DNA of 21,952 bases from Saccoglossus kowalevskii (Eukaryota > Hemichordata > Enteropneusta > Harrimaniidae). Below, piece by piece: positions 18,454 through 21,952 of this stretch (positions are counted from its first letter, which is position 1; every line of letters begins with the position of its first letter). A program made the position numbers and the translations under genes. The stretch covers positions 167,016-188,967 of the forward strand of contig NW_003112477.1 of NCBI RefSeq assembly GCF_000003605.2, in the 5' to 3' direction. The notes beneath the pieces are model-generated. The model saw only the letters and a list, made by a program, of their open reading frames with translations, made no database searches and had not been told where the DNA came from.

Positions 18454-19392
18454 GTAAATATATTCCTGATAGTTTAATTAAATCTTCAGTTTATATTGTG
18501 AAGTTCATTTTCAACCTTTTTTGATGACTCTGAGGAGTCAATATAAGATAAAATACAAGTAATTTAAAAAAAATATAATTGGTATTAACAAAACACTGAT
18601 TGAACAGCACGGTAGTTATAAATCCGAATGAAACATAGAAACGTAGGAGATAGAGACCTGACACCGTACCAACAAGAATCAGCTTCACAGTTACTAACCA
18701 ATCTCATAGAATGACAATAATTTGAACCAGTTTTTGCTTTCTACTGGATACTAAGAGTTGAAGTGTTAATGGTGGAATTTGTTAGAATAATCACTGTTGT
18801 CTATCACTGTTTTACTATTACTATCGTATACATAAACATTATCATCTAGATGTTTCATCACACTGGTGATATGCATTTCATTCCATATCAGTACATGTGT
18901 GTGATATGGTACTGGACTACTTTTAGAATTTACCCAATCAGGTTTGTCGCTACTGTGAACAAGTTGGTAATGTTGTGAAATGTGGGGTTAACAAAAAATA
19001 TATACATGATGTACTTGGGAAAACTATTGATATATTTACATTGTTGTATTGCTGCAAATTTTCACATCACCTTTCCAGCATGTGTCGCCAGTCCGCCTAC
19101 GTCGGTTCCTTGGTGTGATTTGAACAATCGCTAATACAAATCTCATGGGATTTTGCCAACAGTATTAATAACAACTTTAAAACAAACATAACCAAAAGTG
19201 CATGATGGTGTGTTATTGAACCTTAGCTAAATTGTTCACATATGTAGCATTGCGTTTTTGGGAGAACACACATTTTATCCAAAGAAATATCTGCTGATAA
19301 TCTCTTTGTCTAGGTCAATCTGCATTTCCTCAACCAGTGAGAATATGTTTACAAGAAAAAGTACATGCTATGATCTTTCTCATATTCTGTTT

Positions 19393-19934
19393 TTAGCTCC
19401 GCTGTCGACTTTTGTGATGATATCTTCAATTCTCTAATTTTGGTGAATATTTTTGTCATTTTTGGTAAAAAGTGATATTTTCGACTTCTTGTTAAAACCG
19501 CTAGTCCGATTGCTTTGATATCACATATATAGGTACTACATGTGGACCTCTTTCAGATTTGTTCATTTTGTGATGATATCTTCAATTCTCTAATTTTGGT
19601 GAATATTTTTGTAATTTTTGGTAAAAAGTGATATTTTCGACTTCTTGTTAAAAACCAATAGTTCAATTGCTTTAATATTACATATATAGATACTACATGT
19701 AGACATTTCTCAGATTTGTTCATTTTGTGATGATATCTTCAATTCTCTAATTTTGGTGAATATTTTTGTCATTTTTGGTAGAAAGTGATCTTTTCGACTT
19801 CTTGTTAAAAACTGTAAGTTCGATTGCTTTGATACTATACATATTGTTCATTTTCTAATGATGTCTTCAGTTCTTTAATTGAAATGTGCATTGCTAACAG
19901 CGGAGCTATCTCAGCCGATAGGCTGCTTGTTATT
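19393..19934. mobile_element. Element C: inverted ends around about 156-bp tandem units
   Basis: AGCTCCGCTGT near 19395-19405 is inverted as ACAGCGGAGCT near 19897-19909. Between them a unit starting TTTGTGATGATATCTTCAAT recurs at 19411, 19567 and 19724, with a degraded fourth start at about 19850. The spacing is 156-157 bp and copies are highly similar. CAGCC-GATA-GGCTG just past the right end forms a hairpin. No coding potential. It lies in GCC2 intron 4. Confidence 0.8.
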
Positions 19935-20208
19935 TAATTAATGGTACAATCCAAATTTCAAAAAATAATCATGGCACCTCAACTGGCAGAGGTTCTGTGT
20001 GAGAGAAAACAGTGACTTTCAAATGTAGTCTCTGAATTGTGTTTATCTTTATTATAGGTATGAGTTTCGTGAACAAAAAATATGTTTTATTTTTAAACCA
20101 TTGAATTATAGTTTTCTTTTTTAGGATCACTAAGGTCTCTCAGATGTAGATAAAATTCAAATTAGTTTATTGAAAGTAAATGTTTACAACATCACACAAT
20201 CACTTGCT

Positions 20209-20280
20209 GCATGAGTTGACTTGATACTATGTCCTTTGACCTGATATGTCAAGCTGCTTATGAACCAACCAGAATGCTAG
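20209..20280 (+). repeat. 72-bp dispersed repeat, copy 1
   Basis: GCATGAGTTGACTTGATACT ... GTCCTTTGACCTGATATGTC ... ACCAACCAGAATGCT matches 21729-21799 in the same orientation. Confidence 0.8.
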
Positions 20281-20600
20281 TTTATGCCAGCTGAATATAT
20301 TTGTGAATTTACGTTATATTGTCGATGGCTATGCAACATGGAAGCGATTTATCAACTTTGCAGTAACATTTTTGCATTATTTTGGTGGAAAAACAGCATG
20401 TTTTTTTTTACAAAATAAGAAATTGTTAATTTTTGGAAAGATAAATTTGAGATTTAATAAGTATTCCATCCTTTTCACGGTAATAACATCTCATTATGGA
20501 AACAGTTTACCCATTTAGACTTGAAGAAAAATGGAAGTGTTTCAAAAGCGAGGCATAAATTGGAATACTTAACAGTACTCAATGTTTTTAAAAATGCTAG

Positions 20601-20705
20601 GAATTGGAAGATGAGTTGTCTAACTTGAAATCAGAACATGAACAGCTGTTGACAGTCTACAATGGTGTACAACAACAACAAGAGAGTTCAATACATCTAC
20701 ACGAG
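20601..20705 (+). CDS. GCC2: GCC2-like golgin, coding exon 5
   Basis: A 105-nt exon starting after ATGCTAG and ending before GTTGGT, phase 0 at both ends. It encodes residues 105-139, starting Glu-Leu-Glu-Asp-Glu-Leu-Ser-Asn-Leu-Lys. Leu at regular heptad-like spacing among Glu/Lys/Gln marks continuing coiled coil, with a run of four Gln near the end. It is the last exon that can be supported. The protein is far from complete, since vertebrate GCC2 is well over 1500 residues, so further exons and the GRIP domain must lie to the right of the window. The acceptor has a weak pyrimidine tract, but frame, phase and composition agree with the upstream exons. Confidence 0.72.
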
Positions 20706-20907
20706 GTTGGTTTTTACAGTTTTACTAATTCAATGTTACATGTCTATAAAAGGAAACAAAATAAACTATTTTTACCTGCATTTGTACATGTTTACATTTA
20801 TTGTAGTAAAAAATAATTACCTGGTCATAGGCTCAGGGACCTCAACATGTAAAATAAAGGGTGGGTGTATTCCTAAAGACCACCTCAGAAAAGATCTTTC
20901 TTTTGCT

Positions 20908-20947
20908 CGTTTACATTGTAACCATATTTCGTTTACATTGTAACCAT
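20908..20947. repeat. 22-bp tandem duplication
   Basis: CGTTTACATTGTAACCAT begins at 20908 and again at 20930. Confidence 0.9.
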
Positions 20948-20987
20948 GTTATCAAACAATTATCGAAATTTAAATTTTTTTGAAAAA

Positions 20988-21009
20988 TAAATAGAATAGA
21001 ATAGAATAA
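20988..21009. repeat. AATAG pentanucleotide microsatellite
   Basis: About four AATAG-type units in AAATAGAATAGAATAGAATA. Confidence 0.85.
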
Positions 21010-21111
21010 TGCTTTATTACATCCTTAATGAAATCTGACATTAAAGCTTTATTATTATTAAAGCTTTTTTAAAATAAACTACATGTACCATCATAATTTT
21101 CGGTGTGAATT

Positions 21112-21200
21112 ATTAAGGTCTGTGGGAAAACAGTTGAAGATGAAATCTTCATCATTATTTTTGTAGTGGAATGTTTTTGATCATACAAAAACCGTAGATT
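21112..21200 (+). repeat. Direct repeat, copy 1 (508-bp spacing)
   Basis: GTCTGTGGGAAAACAGTTGAAG ... TCATCATTATTT ... GAATGTTTTTGATC resembles the segment at 21622-21700 (GTCTGTTGGAAAACAGTCGA ... TCATCATCATCT ... GAATGTGTTGGATC). GGAAAACAG begins at 21124 and 21632. Confidence 0.65.
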
Positions 21201-21621
21201 TAAAATAGTTTCCACCATGATGGCCAGTTATTAATGCAATGTTAAAGTGAATTACAAGGATGTTGAAATACATTAGTACTAAGTTCATCAAAAAAATGGT
21301 GACATTAAAAAAAAAAACCTAATGATTCAGCAACATCTTTATTTTCTAGTCTAGTAAAAACACCTTTCATTGGCATATAACCTGGGATGTCCTTAACTTA
21401 CCGTACTCGACCGCGTTAGCGCCCAGGGGCTTACTCATGCACTCCCCTCGAAAAAGAGAGCAAATAAATATTTTGATTCATCATGTGACAGATTGAGGGG
21501 GATATTACGTCTTTGAGGGAAAATAAAATAACGAAATTAGTTGCGTCGTCATTGACTTTTACAATGAAGAAACAGAAATGATCACAAAAAATATGAACAT
21601 TTTATTGAGAAATTAAAAATT
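21201..21621. other. Interval with a small CpG-rich patch
   Basis: 21403-21452 is GC- and CpG-rich (CTCGACCGCGTTAGCGCCC) within AT-rich DNA. It was not identified as a tRNA, SINE or exon. Confidence 0.4.
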
Positions 21622-21700
21622 TTAGTCTGTTGGAAAACAGTCGAAGTCAAAATTCTCATCATCATCTCCACTGACGAATGTGTTGGATCGTACGCAAACT
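21622..21700 (+). repeat. Direct repeat, copy 2 (508-bp spacing)
   Basis: Partner of 21112-21200. About 30 bp further on it is followed by the 72-bp repeat, so both may belong to one longer dispersed element that is only partly preserved. Confidence 0.65.
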
Positions 21701-21728
21701 CTCAATGAATATCACTTTCCTCCATAAT

Positions 21729-21799
21729 GCATGATTTGACCTGCATCAACGTCCTTTGACCTAATGGGTCAAGTCTGTTATTAACCAATCAGAATGCTG
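21729..21799 (+). repeat. 72-bp dispersed repeat, copy 2
   Basis: GCATGATTTGACCTGCATCA ... GTCCTTTGACCTAATGGGTC ... ACCAATCAGAATGCT matches copy 1 at 20209-20280. TGACCT-AAT-GGGTCA inside resembles two everted nuclear-receptor half-sites. Confidence 0.8.
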
Positions 21800-21952
21800 T
21801 GTTGTACTGATGCAATTCTTCAGAAATTCTCGAAGAATTATCGATATCGAAGTACGATTTGTTGGAATTGATTTCAGCGAATAAATTATATGGTTTTTCC
21901 GAAAAACTGGTAACTAGCAATTTTTGAGAGGTAAACTGAATATGATATGAAA

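Larger units (their letters stand above)
18454..20600 (+). other. Intron 4 of the GCC2-like gene
   Basis: A 2147-nt intron (GTAAAT to GCTAG) containing the element at 19393-19934 and one copy of a 72-bp repeat at 20209-20280. No convincing additional exon of the golgin was seen in it, and exons 4 and 5 join in phase without one. Confidence 0.6.

Noticed and set aside
20831-20848. Possible 18-nt microexon of the golgin (TCATAG to GTAAAA).
   Set aside because: Phase 0 fits, but so short a segment with borders of this quality is expected by chance.
21403-21452. GC-rich patch with a GGTCGAGTAC sequence on the minus strand resembling a tRNA B box.
   Set aside because: No cloverleaf, acceptor stem or A box could be formed; not called as tRNA or SINE.
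21496-21580. Possible next golgin exon after TGTGACAG (Ile-Glu-Gly-Asp-Ile-Thr-Ser-Leu).
   Set aside because: No credible donor before the stop, and the residues lack a clear coiled-coil pattern; not included without transcript support.

Overview
The window reads as AT-rich, intron-rich nuclear DNA of a metazoan, most likely a marine invertebrate. Evidence for this: spliced coding exons with GT/AG borders, long introns, no operons or ribosome binding sites, remnants of Tc1-like and non-LTR (LINE) elements, and many small TA-flanked inverted-repeat elements. The species cannot be named from what is visible.

Two host genes are supported. On the plus strand, from about 11.39 kb to the right edge, lie the promoter and first five coding exons of a GCC2 (GCC185)-like golgin, a trans-Golgi tethering coiled-coil protein. 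The exons are 11540-11551, 17924-18061, 18183-18267, 18377-18453 and 20601-20705. All phases agree and give 139 residues; the rest of the gene lies beyond the window. On the minus strand, 3608 down to 1929, two exons in matching phase encode a signal peptide followed by one immunoglobulin domain, the N-terminus of a secreted or cell-surface Ig protein. Its 3' end is unresolved; a possible terminal exon lies at 1498-1643.

Most of the remainder is repeat-derived. 1-520 is one end of an element with about 155-bp tandem units, a CA microsatellite and a terminal hairpin, followed by a truncated Tc1-like transposase (569-850) and a 38-bp minisatellite (1066-1217). Two small inverted-repeat elements abut at 4100-4467. 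A G-rich-ended foldback (4826-5371) surrounds a CpG-rich patch. 6.3-11.0 kb holds scattered foldbacks and TA-flanked MITE-like elements. GCC2 intron 1 carries a decayed LINE 3' half (12446-13570, minus) split by a 207-bp TA-flanked MITE, a short CpG-containing ORF, and a 1.2-kb hairpin-capped element with seven units of about 150 bp (14922-16156). GCC2 intron 4 carries a third element of the same architecture (19393-19934).

No prokaryotic-type system, CRISPR array, rRNA or convincing tRNA gene was seen. The most notable points are the acidic WGEW motif at the extreme N-terminus of the golgin, the LINE whose reading frame becomes continuous across the junction when the nested MITE is mentally removed, and three sequence-distinct repeat families sharing inverted-repeat or hairpin ends and tandem units of 150-160 bp.
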